64,000 bases of DNA from Acinetobacter sp. NIPH 2100 (GCF_000369805.1 NZ_KB850224.1:124001-188000); one strand, 5' to 3'; counted from the stretch's first letter, positions 48,335 through 57,607 are shown. A program made the numbers and translations. The notes: generated by a model from the letters alone, not told the origin.

Positions 48335-48730
48335 ATGATGGACTTACATTTACTCACTAAAATTGTGCATATGTCGGCAGTGAGCCTACTGATCATTGCT
48401 TTTGTATTACGTGGTTCAACGTTATTCGTGGGTGTACACGATCAGCAACCGAATCCCAAAGCACGTAAAGGCCTCGTTGGTTTACAACATCTATCTTTGA
48501 CCTTAATTATTGTGACAGGTGTTGTTTTACTTAGCATGAACAACTTTGATGTGCAGCCTTGGTTTTATGCCAAAGTGATTCTGTTCTTTGTGTTGTGGTC
48601 TTCTTTGATCAAAACCTATAAAAAGGACAGCAGCATTTTATTGGAACAACGCCGTGCAGGGTTACTCATCGGTACAGTGGCTATGGTGGGGATTCTCGGC
48701 TTAGTGATGATTAAGCCAGTTTTTGCCTGA
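48335..48730 (+). CDS. SirB2-family membrane protein
   Basis: 131 residues with four hydrophobic segments (about 10-30, 45-66, 75-92 and 107-130), matching the SirB/SirB2 family of unknown biochemical role. The conserved His in KIVHMSA and the QHLSLTLIIVTGVVLL segment recall a small heme-binding or quinone-site membrane protein, but this is speculation. Coupled to bolA by a six-base gap. Confidence 0.85.
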   Translation: MMDLHLLTKIVHMSAVSLLIIAFVLRGSTLFVGVHDQQPNPKARKGLVGLQHLSLTLIIVTGVVLLSMNNFDVQPWFYAKVILFFVLWSSLIKTYKKDSSILLEQRRAGLLIGTVAMVGILGLVMIKPVFA

Positions 48731-48812
48731 TTGTTTGACACATTGTTTGAGTATTTGTTTTGGCACTAGGTTAAACTGCGTGCAGTTTACAAAAATATTA
48801 TAGAGGGAAATC

Positions 48813-49655
48813 ATGTTAACGCGTGTGGTGTTTAACCAAAAAGGTGGTGTGGGGAAATCAAGTATTACTGTCAATCTCGCTGCGATTAGCGCGAAACAGG
48901 GATTCAGAACCTTGGTGATTGATCTTGATCCACAAGCGAATTCAAGCCAATACCTTTTGGGTGAAGATGCGACCTATTCTGCTGACAAGGCAGCATTAGA
49001 GCCAAACATAGAAAATTTCTTTGATGATATTTTAGGGACTACGCAGCAAAAGGGTCTGATCGGAAATGCCATTGGTTCAATCCTGAAAGCACCACGTGGC
49101 AAAGGGTTGGACAGTTATGTGCACCGTTCTTCTTTTGACAATCTTGATGTGATTCCTGCAAGCCCAAGCCTCGGTGCATTGGAGCATGCACTGGAAAGTA
49201 AGCACAAAATTTATAAATTACGTGATTCGATTCAATCTCTCAGTGCACGTTATGACCGTATTTTTATTGATACGCCACCAGCGTTTAACTTCTTTACTTT
49301 ATCTGCATTAATTTCAGCAGATCGGGTACTGATTCCATTCGATTGTGATGTCTTTTCAAAACGTGCGTTACAAACTTTGATTGAAAATGTGCTCGAAACC
49401 CAAGATGATCATAATGATCGCTTGGAGATTGAGGGAATTGTGGTCAATCAGTTCCAATCTCAAGCAAAATTACCTCGTGAAGTGGTTCAACAGTTAAAAG
49501 ATGAAGGCCTGCCTGTGCTCGATAGCATGTTGCCGCCATCGATCTTGATGAAAGAATCACATCAAAAGAATTTACCCTTGATTCATTTGGCATCTGACCA
49601 CAAATTGACCGTCGCTTATGTGACCCTGTTCAATGAGATTGAATCAAAGAAATAA
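48813..49655 (+). CDS. ParA-family ATPase, orphan
   Basis: A 280-residue P-loop ATPase with the deviant Walker A KGGVGKSS (10-17, signature Lys10 and Lys15), Walker A' LVIDLDPQANSS (about 34-45) and Walker B IFIDTPPAFNF (about 150-160). It resembles ParA/Soj/MinD positioning ATPases. No parB gene lies next to it; the next gene encodes a lipoprotein. It may position a protein complex or the chromosome; whether it relates to the parS-like site at 36.9 kb is unknown. Monocistronic promoter, then 9 bases to the lipoprotein gene. Confidence 0.9.
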   Translation: MLTRVVFNQKGGVGKSSITVNLAAISAKQGFRTLVIDLDPQANSSQYLLGEDATYSADKAALEPNIENFFDDILGTTQQKGLIGNAIGSILKAPRGKGLDSYVHRSSFDNLDVIPASPSLGALEHALESKHKIYKLRDSIQSLSARYDRIFIDTPPAFNFFTLSALISADRVLIPFDCDVFSKRALQTLIENVLETQDDHNDRLEIEGIVVNQFQSQAKLPREVVQQLKDEGLPVLDSMLPPSILMKESHQKNLPLIHLASDHKLTVAYVTLFNEIESKK

Positions 49656-49664
49656 GAGAATCTT

Positions 49665-50054
49665 ATGAAACGCTTATATTGGATGCCTGTTTTGGCAGCG
49701 AGCATGTTATTGGGTGCATGTGCATCAACGGTTAAGCCTACCTATGTGTCGCCTACACAATATCAAGCACTCGGCTGCCAGCAGTTGCAAGCAGAGTACA
49801 ACCGTATTCAGCAATACGTCGAAAATGGTGTACAGACGCCAAAACGTACTGGTGTCGGGGTTGGACTTGGACTTGGTGGCGGCTGGGGTAGAGGCGGTTG
49901 GGGCTTTGGTCCATCCATCTCGGTCAATATGGGACAGTCGATGAATACCAAAAATACTGAACTTGCCAATGTACTCGGACAACAAGACGCTATTGTACAA
50001 GCAGCAAAATTCAAAGGTTGCCCAATTATTGTGAAGCAACGTCCAAAATCATAA
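49665..50054 (+). CDS. Glycine-rich lipoprotein
   Basis: 129 residues with a lipobox LLGAC (Cys19) after a short hydrophobic leader, so it is likely lipid-anchored. The middle is a glycine-rich run with Trp and Arg (about 63-81), followed by a helical C-terminus with a further Cys. The gene follows the ParA gene by nine bases and is presumably co-transcribed. No function known. Confidence 0.82.
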   Translation: MKRLYWMPVLAASMLLGACASTVKPTYVSPTQYQALGCQQLQAEYNRIQQYVENGVQTPKRTGVGVGLGLGGGWGRGGWGFGPSISVNMGQSMNTKNTELANVLGQQDAIVQAAKFKGCPIIVKQRPKS

Positions 50055-50257
50055 ATCTTGAAAACTGATCGTCATGGTTCGCGATGGCGGTCAGCAACTA
50101 AATTATAGCAAAATGTTTCAAAATATAATGATAAAAATCATAGGTTTGAAATAAATTACTCCGCAACTTATTGATTTATCTCGCTCACCCACACTGCTAA
50201 AATTTGTGTTTTTGCCCTAAATTCGTTTAAGGTGGCGCCCATGTATAGTCGTTCGGT

Positions 50258-50854
50258 ATGTGTATGATTGAGAGTTGGTTTTTTGTTTTGGCAATGTTGG
50301 CAGTATTACTAATCCCTGGTCCGACCAATGCTTTGCTTGCCAGTGCAACACATCAACACGGTGTCGCTAAAACCATGACATTTATCCCGATTGAATGGTT
50401 GGGATACCTCTATGGTGTGAGTTTATGGGCATTATTCATTCATTTGTTTGACCCGATTTGGCCTGCAATTGGCGCGATTCTACATACGCTGAGCTTGCTC
50501 TATGTACTTTGGATGGCTTTTCATCTTTGGAAAGGCTCACATCTACAAAAACTCGATCAACATCACCAGCATATTCGTAAAAGACAATTATTTATCTCGA
50601 CTTTAAAAAACCCTAAGACGGTATTATTGGCTTCAGGAATTTTCCCGAGTGAAACATGGAATTCGATTGAGCAGGCTGCATTGGTTTTTGCGGTGTTTAG
50701 CTTAATCCTGATCCCTGTGAGTATCTTTTGGATGCTGTTTGGACGTGCGTTATTGGCGGGAAGTTTGGTTGGAATCAAAGCCGACCATTTATATAAAGGA
50801 TCGGCAATGTTATTGCTGATTTGTATGTTGCCAATGATCTTTCGGTTGTTTTAA
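50258..50854 (+). CDS. LysE-family exporter
   Basis: A 198-residue inner-membrane protein with about six segments, opening WFFVLAMLAVLLIPGPTNALLASA, the LysE/RhtB signature with the conserved IPGPTN. Relatives export amino acids. The stretch STLKNPKTVLLASGIFP (about 110-126) is the second family motif. Start could be 50258 or 50264; no clear ribosome site. Convergent with the DedA gene. Confidence 0.87.
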   Translation: MCMIESWFFVLAMLAVLLIPGPTNALLASATHQHGVAKTMTFIPIEWLGYLYGVSLWALFIHLFDPIWPAIGAILHTLSLLYVLWMAFHLWKGSHLQKLDQHHQHIRKRQLFISTLKNPKTVLLASGIFPSETWNSIEQAALVFAVFSLILIPVSIFWMLFGRALLAGSLVGIKADHLYKGSAMLLLICMLPMIFRLF

Positions 50855-50863
50855 AAACAGAAA

Positions 50864-51502
50864 CTATTGTGCTTTACGATGACTCATTTTTTGGCGAATA
50901 AAGCCAATCACACCCGGTAAGACACTGATAATAATGATACCGAAAATTAAATGAGTGAAGTTATCTTTCACGATTGGCATATTGCCGAATAAATAACCCA
51001 GTGTAATGAACGATGCAATCCAGCAAAATGCACCCACCACGTTATAAGTGAGGAAGAATTTATAATTCATGCTCCCTGCACCTGCAACGAATGGGGCAAA
51101 CGTACGGGCAAAAGGAACGAAGCGGGCAAAAATGATGGTCTTACCGCCATGACGTTCAAAGAACTGCTGGGTTTTAATCAAATGCTGTTTATTGATAAAA
51201 CGAGAATTGGTTTCAAAAACACGTGGACCAATATAACGACCAATATGGTAGTTCAAGGTGTCACCGAGTACTGCTGCAATAAACAACAAGACACCCAATA
51301 CCCATGGATCCATTGCACCTGTTGAAGCTGCCAATGCACCTGCAGCAAATAACAAGCTATCGCCTGGTAAAAATGGCATCACCACTAAACCAGTTTCAAC
51401 AAAAATGATTAAGAATAAAATGGCATAGATCCATACGCCATAATTGGTAATAAACTCTAAAAGGTGTTCGTCAACGTGCAGAATAAAATCAATGAGTTCC
51501 AT
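50864..51502 (-). CDS. DedA-family membrane protein
   Basis: 212 residues with about five to six membrane segments and the DedA/VTT motifs: GVWIYAILFLIIFVETGLVVMPFLPGDSLLFAAG (about 21-54), GRYIGPRVF and ARFVPFARTFAPFVAGAGSM (about 125-144), with the key acidic and Arg residues. DedA proteins act as lipid scramblases or flippases and affect membrane potential and polymyxin tolerance. Stands alone. Confidence 0.9.
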   Translation of the reverse strand: MELIDFILHVDEHLLEFITNYGVWIYAILFLIIFVETGLVVMPFLPGDSLLFAAGALAASTGAMDPWVLGVLLFIAAVLGDTLNYHIGRYIGPRVFETNSRFINKQHLIKTQQFFERHGGKTIIFARFVPFARTFAPFVAGAGSMNYKFFLTYNVVGAFCWIASFITLGYLFGNMPIVKDNFTHLIFGIIIISVLPGVIGFIRQKMSHRKAQ

Positions 51503-51742
51503 GAAGATGTTAACACTATAAATGTGAGCTAAATCCTAGCAGTGCATCTGTAGAATGTCAGTATAAAAAGCAAATTAATTGGTAACTCTCAGAGATGGGA
51601 AATTAAAAACAAAGGGTTAGGGCGAAACGAGTTTTATTGTTTCAAATAAGGAACGATGTGTTAACTAAACTAGTGTTTATTGCAAAATTAAATATACATA
51701 AACTTGTTAACAAGTTAAAAAACAAACAGTGTGGAATCAACC

Positions 51743-52159
51743 ATGTTTAATCCGAATGTTGTTGTAAAAAATATCGTAACCCAATCTGGCATCGCAAATG
51801 GTGTCATTTTAGTTGCGCGTTTATTAATGGCTTATATCTTTCTTGTTGCTGGTTGGGGCAAGATCGTAGGTTATGCGGGTACCGCAGGCTATATGGAATC
51901 AATGGGTGTTCCTGGTGCGCTATTGCCATTGGTGATTCTGATGGAATTTGGTGGTGGTTTAGCGCTATTGTTTGGTTTCCAAACACGTTTTGCTTCTTTG
52001 GGTTTAGGGCTTTTCAGTATTATTACAGCCTTTATCTTCCATGCTGGTGCAGAAGATGCCATTAACTTTATGAAGAACTTTGCCATGGCAGGTGGTTTCT
52101 TCGCCTTGATGCTCTATGGTGCAGGCCGTTTTAGTCTTGATCATTTGATTGAAAAATAA
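51743..52159 (+). CDS. DoxX-family membrane protein
   Basis: 138 residues from the ATG at 51743 (a GTG at 51731 would add four). Four hydrophobic segments; the start VARLLMAYIFLVAGWGKIVGY (about 23-43) and FGGGLALLFGFQTRFAS (about 72-88) are DoxX family features. Role unknown; linked in other bacteria to redox stress membrane complexes. A GC hairpin at 52174-52197 follows. Confidence 0.85.
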   Translation: MFNPNVVVKNIVTQSGIANGVILVARLLMAYIFLVAGWGKIVGYAGTAGYMESMGVPGALLPLVILMEFGGGLALLFGFQTRFASLGLGLFSIITAFIFHAGAEDAINFMKNFAMAGGFFALMLYGAGRFSLDHLIEK

Positions 52160-52173
52160 TCATTGCAACCAAG

Positions 52174-52197
52174 AACCCCGCTTTAATCGGCGGGGTT
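52174..52197 (+). terminator. Hairpin after the DoxX gene
   Basis: AACCCCGC and GCGGGGTT around an 8-base loop; only a weak T tract follows, so termination is probable but not certain. Confidence 0.6.
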
Positions 52198-52304
52198 AAG
52201 CGCATGTATCTATTACATAAATTACGCTTGATTACAAACTTAAGCCGACATCATCGGCTATTTCTGTTTAGATTATCAGGTGTTAGAACAAAATAGGACA
52301 TGAA

Positions 52305-52676
52305 ATGAAAAGAACGATTGCAACTTTTGGGATGGTGGTTTTAACGGGATTGTCTACTGTGACATGGGCAGGTAAAGATGACCATGTGATTGTGCAAGAG
52401 GCCGCAAAGAATGTGGTGACAGTGAGTCAGGTTGCCAAACTGAAAGATGAAACTGGCGTGACGCTGACAGGTCAAATCACCAAGCATTTGCAAAGTGATC
52501 ATTATGAGTTTAAAGACCAGAGTGGCACCATTGGTGTTGAAATTGATGATGATATTTGGCGCCAAGCAGGAATTAAAGTGGGCGATCACGTGCGTTTAGT
52601 TGGTGAAGTCGATACGCATCGTTATAAACCGACGGATATTGAAGTGATTAAAATCGAAAAGCATGCGCATAAATAA
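52305..52676 (+). CDS. YgiW/BOF-family periplasmic OB-fold protein
   Basis: A 123-residue protein with a signal peptide (cleavage near TWA-GKD, about residue 22). The bacterial OB-fold follows: VSQVAKLKDETGVTLTGQI, YEFKDQSGTIGVEIDDDIWR and VRLVGEVDTHR. Relatives (YgiW, YdeI, VisP) support stress and peroxide tolerance and bind small ligands or peptidoglycan. AGGAC lies upstream. A strong terminator follows. Confidence 0.88.
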   Translation: MKRTIATFGMVVLTGLSTVTWAGKDDHVIVQEAAKNVVTVSQVAKLKDETGVTLTGQITKHLQSDHYEFKDQSGTIGVEIDDDIWRQAGIKVGDHVRLVGEVDTHRYKPTDIEVIKIEKHAHK

Positions 52677-52683
52677 TGCCATT

Positions 52684-52712
52684 AAAAAAGGAAGCCGAGG
52701 CTTCCTTTTTTT
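52684..52712. terminator. Bidirectional terminator ygiW-like / DUF445
   Basis: GGAAGCC-GA-GGCTTCC flanked by A6 and T7, between convergent genes. Confidence 0.92.
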
Positions 52713-52725
52713 ATCGTTGAAATGA

Positions 52726-53964
52726 TCAAAGCATAAAATGAATTTGCATTTCCCCGACTAGAAAACCGAGCACAGCACCGACAATAATCAATGACCACTC
52801 ATCTTCTTTAAAGGCTGGGCGTAGCATGCCTTCAAACTCTTCAGGGCTCAGTTTCTGCATGCGTTCAACTAATGTATTGCGTACATTCATCGCATCTTCA
52901 GCATAAGATTCAACATAACGCATGGTATCTGGAAGTTGTTTTAAAATGCGTTCTGCCACTTCTGTCTTCAGATTTTGATATTTTTCACCACCAATGGCAT
53001 AGACCACCAACGGGCGGACAATACCCGCTTGTAAATCAATTTCTTGCTTGACTTGGCGACTCACTAACTCGATGACTTTATCGGAATGTGTGCCTGAGAA
53101 AAGCTCTTCCATCATGTTACGTGAGGTGAGTAGTTGCTTGGAGATGAGCGCTGCATAATCAGCCGCGACTTCATTTTGGCGTTTAATGAATAAACCTTGC
53201 CAGGTATAACCCATGATCTTTTTTGGGTATAACGGTCGGAACATCATCTGCAAGGCCATCCAGTCGCTAAAGAAGCCGACAAAGCCGCCAAACATCGGTA
53301 GCATCCATGGATATTTGCCTTGGGTCACGATCCAGCACAACATTTGCACCACACCAATCGCGAAGCCAAAAACAAAGCCGACATTACTAAAGAATTTGAA
53401 TTCCTGTTTGCCGACTTTCTTAAAAATTTCGTTGAGGAGGCGTTTGTCCTTCAGTAGATTGTTGACCACCATATGTTTGATATCGAAGTACTTGGTCACA
53501 TCCTTTTGTACTTCACTCATGATGTGTTCAACGATTTCAGGCGCTTTGGCCTGAACCCGCTTAATTAGCTTTTGTCTTGCAAACTCGGGCATACCTTCCC
53601 ATAAGCCTGGCTGATATTGCTGCGCGACTTCTCGGGTAATGTCTTCAGCTGCCGCCAACAAAGGTTTTTCAATTTCTTGGGCAATACGCTTGGGGTCGAG
53701 TCGGGCAAAAATTTCTTCAGGTTTGATGAGCTTGGAAGTCATCAATTCCACCGCAGTGGTGGCCATTTTCTCTGCTTTGCGAGGAACAATCCCTTGCCAT
53801 CCGAGTGGAAGACCAAATAATCGCAATCCTTTAAATTCAAGTGGTGAAAACATCATTTGAATTGCAATGACTTTGGTTACATAACCAATAAAGCCACTGA
53901 TAAATGGGATTGAGATGTATAACCAGAAATTCTGTTGAAAATCCGCAATCATTTCTTGAAACAT
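52726..53964 (-). CDS. DUF445 family membrane protein
   Basis: 412 residues with hydrophobic segments at both ends (about 12-33 near the start, 205-240, and a C-terminal one LIIVGAVLGFLVGEMQI). The N-terminal FISGFIGYVTKVIAIQMMFSPLEFKG and a second copy of the Q-MMF-PL pattern (WMALQMMFRPLYPKK, about 232-246) are the duplicated DUF445 motif. A long charged central region probably lies outside the membrane. Function unknown. It faces away from guaA. Confidence 0.87.
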   Translation of the reverse strand: MFQEMIADFQQNFWLYISIPFISGFIGYVTKVIAIQMMFSPLEFKGLRLFGLPLGWQGIVPRKAEKMATTAVELMTSKLIKPEEIFARLDPKRIAQEIEKPLLAAAEDITREVAQQYQPGLWEGMPEFARQKLIKRVQAKAPEIVEHIMSEVQKDVTKYFDIKHMVVNNLLKDKRLLNEIFKKVGKQEFKFFSNVGFVFGFAIGVVQMLCWIVTQGKYPWMLPMFGGFVGFFSDWMALQMMFRPLYPKKIMGYTWQGLFIKRQNEVAADYAALISKQLLTSRNMMEELFSGTHSDKVIELVSRQVKQEIDLQAGIVRPLVVYAIGGEKYQNLKTEVAERILKQLPDTMRYVESYAEDAMNVRNTLVERMQKLSPEEFEGMLRPAFKEDEWSLIIVGAVLGFLVGEMQIHFML

Positions 53965-54396
53965 TATTTTATTGGTCCTTCAAGTCCTAATTGTTGCTCG
54001 TGGTCGGGCAAGCGCTAGATGATAGTTAAATATTTTAAGATATTGGTGATGTACCCATACCTTTAGGTTTTTTAGTTACCTTTTTATTTTTCCTTTGATC
54101 AAGGACATCGCAATCGCATAAAAAGGGAACGATGCTGTCGATTGAATACCTTTCCATGGTAATGCTCATTTCGACTCATTATCTTAGCACCAATTTTTGT
54201 TTTGTGTTGAGCAGAATAGGCAACAATTGTTGATTTAACTCTCCTTATTCGCAGCTTGATTGTGAAATTTTAGTTTAAATATCAGCGCTTATTCGCCAGC
54301 CCAACTAAAAAATCAGATAGATGATGAATTGCGGTGCGTCAAAGCGTGAAAAATGTTAGAATGTGGCGCTTAATTCATTTGCCTTTAAGATGAACC
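53965..54396. promoter_or_regulatory. Divergent spacer DUF445 / guaA
   Basis: 432 AT-rich bases with promoters for both genes. A perfect palindrome CAACAATTGTTG at 54221-54232 stands out. A probable -10 (TTAGAAT) lies about 35-40 bases before guaA. No purine riboswitch fold was recognised and no coding frame is convincing. Confidence 0.5.
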
Positions 54397-55965
54397 ATGA
54401 CGACCAATACTCAAATTACTGAAGATCGTATCCTTATTCTGGATTTCGGCTCTCAATATAGCCAGCTCATTGCACGTCGTGTGCGTGAAGCGGGTGTCTA
54501 TTCTGAAATGTATGCATTCGATATGTCTGAAGCAGACATTCGTGCGTTTAATCCGAACGGGATTATTTTATCAGGTGGCCCTGAGAGCGTACATGAAGAA
54601 GGAAGCCCACGCGCGCCACAAGTTGTATTTGAATTGGGCGTACCAGTGTTGGGTATCTGTTATGGTTTGCAAACCATGTCTGAGCAACTTGGCGGTAAAG
54701 TAGAGCCAGGCACAGTACATGAGTTTGGTTATGCAGAAGTTGATATTCTGGTCCGCGATAAATTGATTGGCAATTTACAAGATCGCGAAAACCAACTTCA
54801 TGTATGGATGAGCCATGGTGATAAAGTCAGTGCCATTCCAGAAGGTTTCCAAGTGACTGCGAGCACACCAAGCTGCCCGTTCGCTGCAGTTAGTGATGAA
54901 GCACGTCGTTTCTATGGTGTGCAGTTCCATCCAGAAGTGACTCACTCAGCAAAAGGTGCTGAATTACTGTCTAACTTTGTACATCAGATTTGTGGTTGCC
55001 GTGGTCTTTGGACACCTGAACACATTATCGATTTACGTGTAGAGCAGTTACGTGAGCAAATCGGTGATGAAAAAGTTCTATTAGGCTTGTCTGGTGGTGT
55101 TGACTCTTCAGTTGTGGCTGCATTGTTACATAAAGCCATTGGCGACCAGTTAACTTGCGTATTTGTAGACAATGGTTTGCTTCGTTTGAACGAAGGCGAT
55201 CAAGTGATGCAAATGTTTGCGGAAAACATGGGTATTCGTGTGATCCGTGCTGATGCTGAACAGCGTTTCTTGTCTGCATTGGCTGGTGAAGTTGATCCTG
55301 AGAAAAAACGTAAAATCATTGGTCGTGAATTTATTGAAGTATTTGCAGAAGAAGCACGTAAACTTGATGGCGTGAAATTCTTGGCACAAGGTACGATTTA
55401 TCCAGATGTGATCGAGTCTGCCGCTACTAAAAATGGTAAAGCGCACGTGATTAAATCACACCACAACGTGGGTGGTTTACCTGAAGATTTAGAATTTGAA
55501 TTGGTTGAGCCTTTACGTGACTTGTTTAAAGATGAAGTGCGTAAATTGGGTACCACCATTGGCTTGCCACATAGCATGATTTACCGTCATCCATTCCCAG
55601 GTCCAGGTTTGGGCGTGCGTATCTTGGGTGAAGTGAAAAAAGAATATGCAGATATTCTTCGTCTTGCTGATGACATCTTTATGCAAGAACTTCGCGACAG
55701 CGGTTGGTACGACAAAACTGCTCAAGCATTTGCAGTATTCCAACCTGTAAAATCAGTTGGTGTTGTAGGTGATGGTCGCCGCTATGCATGGGTGATTGCG
55801 CTTCGTGCGGTTGAAACGGTTGACTTTATGACAGCTCGTTTTGCGCACTTACCATATGAACTGGTTGATAAAATCTCAACCCGTATCATGAATGAAATTA
55901 AAGATGTTTCACGTGTTGTTTACGACGTGTCATCTAAACCACCAGCAACGATTGAATGGGAGTAA
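54397..55965 (+). CDS. guaA: GMP synthase (glutamine-hydrolysing)
   Basis: Aminates XMP to GMP. The 522-residue protein has an N-terminal glutamine amidotransferase domain (nucleophile Cys88 in GICYGLQ; His and Glu in FHPEVTHS near 182-189). The ATP-pyrophosphatase P-loop LSGGVDSSV is at about 231-239, and the dimerisation domain has the C-terminal IEWE end. Full normal length. Its 3' end overlaps a hairpin that starts at the stop codon. The guaA 3' end is a known target of island integrases, and two odd small genes follow. Confidence 0.97.
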   Translation: MTTNTQITEDRILILDFGSQYSQLIARRVREAGVYSEMYAFDMSEADIRAFNPNGIILSGGPESVHEEGSPRAPQVVFELGVPVLGICYGLQTMSEQLGGKVEPGTVHEFGYAEVDILVRDKLIGNLQDRENQLHVWMSHGDKVSAIPEGFQVTASTPSCPFAAVSDEARRFYGVQFHPEVTHSAKGAELLSNFVHQICGCRGLWTPEHIIDLRVEQLREQIGDEKVLLGLSGGVDSSVVAALLHKAIGDQLTCVFVDNGLLRLNEGDQVMQMFAENMGIRVIRADAEQRFLSALAGEVDPEKKRKIIGREFIEVFAEEARKLDGVKFLAQGTIYPDVIESAATKNGKAHVIKSHHNVGGLPEDLEFELVEPLRDLFKDEVRKLGTTIGLPHSMIYRHPFPGPGLGVRILGEVKKEYADILRLADDIFMQELRDSGWYDKTAQAFAVFQPVKSVGVVGDGRRYAWVIALRAVETVDFMTARFAHLPYELVDKISTRIMNEIKDVSRVVYDVSSKPPATIEWE

Positions 55966-56070
55966 TTCAGGGCTTTCAAGAAGCTTCGCTTCTTGCCTGA
56001 ATTACGCCATGAACGAGTTTTAAAGTGAAACTTTAAAATGAAGTGCAAGATGCTCGTGGCAGAGGGATTT
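55962..56070. other. Structured region directly at the guaA stop codon
   Basis: A nested stem GTAATTCAGG/CCTGAATTAC (55962-55971 with 55996-56005) encloses CAAGAAGC-TTC-GCTTCTTG (55977-55995) and includes the guaA stop. A second hairpin TTTTAAAGT-GAA-ACTTTAAAA follows at 56018-56038. Neither has a T tract; the real terminator is at 56092. This could be a folded 3' UTR that is processed or stabilises the mRNA, or a palindromic repeat. Confidence 0.55.
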
Positions 56071-56091
56071 CAAAACCTCTAAAATAGATCA

Positions 56092-56121
56092 AAAAAGCCG
56101 GCTTGGAAAAGTCGGCTTTTT
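56092..56121 (+). terminator. guaA terminator
   Basis: AAAAAGCCGGCTT and AAGTCGGCTTTTT (one G-T pair) around GGAA, ending in T5. Confidence 0.9.
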
Positions 56122-56239
56122 GCTGTTTATCATAAAATCAAGTTTTACATATTTGATTTTATTAAATAGTAAAACTTGATTTCGGATAAGCTGTATTATG
56201 TTAATTTTAGAAATAATAAATAAATTGGATATTTAACAT

Positions 56240-56515
56240 ATGTATGATTATTGGTCTTCTACTCCTGAATTTATAGATGAAAAAAATAGAGAATTTATTT
56301 TTGTTTGCAATCATGCTTTGGAAGCGGATGAACAAGTAGCTATGAGCATCCAATACAACCTTTCGAGAGTTAACTTTACTCGATCACAATTACCATCACA
56401 TCTTTCAAATTGTCGAATTATTTATGATATTAGAGGACAATTGATAGACGTCCATGTACAGGAAAAAATAGTTAATCAATTAAGCCTAGTCGCTTCTGTG
56501 GAGTTTAAAGAGTAA
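56240..56515 (+). CDS. Small AT-rich hypothetical protein, first of a pair
   Basis: 91 residues, soluble, acidic, with aromatic-rich N-terminus (MYDYWSSTPEFIDEKNREFIF) and no signal or membrane segment. No family recognised. It is AT-rich compared with guaA and has no clear ribosome site. It is coupled to the next gene by TAATG at 56513-56517. Position behind guaA, a common island insertion point, and small size suggest an acquired pair, for example an immunity or antitoxin-like element, but that is only a guess. Confidence 0.7.
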   Translation: MYDYWSSTPEFIDEKNREFIFVCNHALEADEQVAMSIQYNLSRVNFTRSQLPSHLSNCRIIYDIRGQLIDVHVQEKIVNQLSLVASVEFKE

Positions 56516-56748
56516 TGGGATTACAGGTCATAGTCCGTTGTGAGAATGAGAATGAAATAATTGACTCTTTGAAAGGTGCTCTTGACTCTTGCGAAGGCTT
56601 TTTTATAGATAAAAATTTATTTGGCTTATCAATTCCAACGGATATTCTTGATTTTGTTGGTGAGAATAATATTTGGGCCGCCCTTGAAAATTTTGATGTA
56701 TATGACCTTTGGGCTGGAAACTGGCATTACAAAAAATCCTCTATTTAA
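56515..56748 (+). CDS. Small AT-rich hypothetical protein, second of a pair
   Basis: 77 residues, strongly acidic (many Glu/Asp), no membrane segment, ending with Trp-rich ENFDVYDLWAGNWHYKKSSI. It begins one base inside the stop of the preceding gene, so the two are translated together. No family recognised. AT content is as high as that of its partner. Confidence 0.7.
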   Translation: MGLQVIVRCENENEIIDSLKGALDSCEGFFIDKNLFGLSIPTDILDFVGENNIWAALENFDVYDLWAGNWHYKKSSI

Positions 56749-56986
56749 CATAATGGGTGTTATGTGAAATTAATTTTAAAAATTTTATTTTCAAATAGTT
56801 ATAAATAATATTGGTACTTTATAAAAAATAGAGAGGGTGCATTTGAAACAGGTAGCCTGTTTCTTAAACATATTTGATACTTATTTTCATTAACAAGTAC
56901 CTAGTCGCTCTTATTTATTACTTAACTTTTCTAAAACTCTGTCTAAAGAATAAATAATCCATTCAATATCAATATCATGAAATTTG

Positions 56987-56998
56987 AAGATATATCTT
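56987..56998. promoter_or_regulatory. PadR-type operator, copy 1
   Basis: Palindrome AAGATATATCTT, repeated 32 bases downstream, three helical turns, so two dimers could bind one face of the DNA. Confidence 0.6.
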
Positions 56999-57016
56999 GG
57001 CTTGCCATAAGATCAT

Positions 57017-57032
57017 TTAAGATATATCTTAA
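57017..57032. promoter_or_regulatory. PadR-type operator, copy 2
   Basis: Perfect 16-base palindrome TTAAGATATATCTTAA, 35 bases before the PadR start. Autoregulation is likely. Confidence 0.65.
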
Positions 57033-57066
57033 TATGCATAAATTAAGCAATATGAGAAAAATAAAG

Positions 57067-57594
57067 ATGAAACATGCATCAGATCATCAAGAACACGAAC
57101 GTGATATCCAGCATCGAGAGCATCATCGCTCGGGTCGTCGTGGACGCTTATTCGAATCAGGCCGTATGAAACTTTTGGTGCTGCATCTAATTCAGCAAAG
57201 TCCCAAACATGGTTATGAAATTATTAAAGAAATCAGTGATTTAGTCGGTGATGGCTATAGCCCAAGCGCGGGTACGATTTATCCTACGCTGACCAGCCTA
57301 GAAGAAATGAATTTGATTACTTTGCTGGATGTTGAACGCAAGCAATATCAAGTGACTGAATATGGCGAAGCCTATTTAAAAGAACAGCAAGATATGTTGT
57401 TGGCGCTGCTGCAAAAGCTGCGATTGAGACGCGAAATTCATAATAATGATCAGTTGATTGATATTCATCGTGCTATGGAAAACTTAAAAACAGCACTACG
57501 TCTAAAACTCAATATCGCTGATTTGCAACAAGAGCAGATCCATCAAATTGCTGAAAAAATTGATCAAGCGGCTATTGCGATTGGGCGTTTATAA
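57067..57594 (+). CDS. PadR-family regulator with a His-rich N-terminus (YqjI-like)
   Basis: 175 residues from the ATG at 57067. The N-terminal 25 residues are rich in His, Glu and Arg (His at 3, 7, 10, 16, 19 and 20). The PadR winged helix follows (MKLLVLHLIQQSPKHGYEIIKEI near 34-56; SAGTIYPTLTSLEEMNLI about 67-84), then a helical dimerisation tail. E. coli YqjI, a nickel-responsive PadR repressor linked to iron homeostasis, has a comparable metal-binding extension. A start at 56977 would cross two operators. It precedes a Fur-like gene by 13 bases. Confidence 0.85.
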   Translation: MKHASDHQEHERDIQHREHHRSGRRGRLFESGRMKLLVLHLIQQSPKHGYEIIKEISDLVGDGYSPSAGTIYPTLTSLEEMNLITLLDVERKQYQVTEYGEAYLKEQQDMLLALLQKLRLRREIHNNDQLIDIHRAMENLKTALRLKLNIADLQQEQIHQIAEKIDQAAIAIGRL

Positions 57595-57607
57595 GTTGGA
57601 GGCGAGT

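Larger units (their letters stand above)
56749..57066. promoter_or_regulatory. AT-rich region before the PadR gene, with two operators
   Basis: 318 bases, mostly A/T, including two copies of AAGATATATCTT (56987-56998; 57019-57030 inside a 16-base palindrome). An open frame continues upstream of the PadR start to 56977, but it runs across both operators and is not considered coding. Confidence 0.6.

Noticed and set aside
53965..54396. Purine riboswitch before guaA
   Set aside because: No purine aptamer-like core could be recognised.
54397..57000. Search for a duplicated guaA end (att site) behind the small gene pair
   Set aside because: No second copy of the guaA 3' end and no integrase gene were seen.
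56977..57066. Upstream extension of the PadR gene
   Set aside because: It crosses both AAGATATATCTT operators; the His-rich start at 57067 fits the family.
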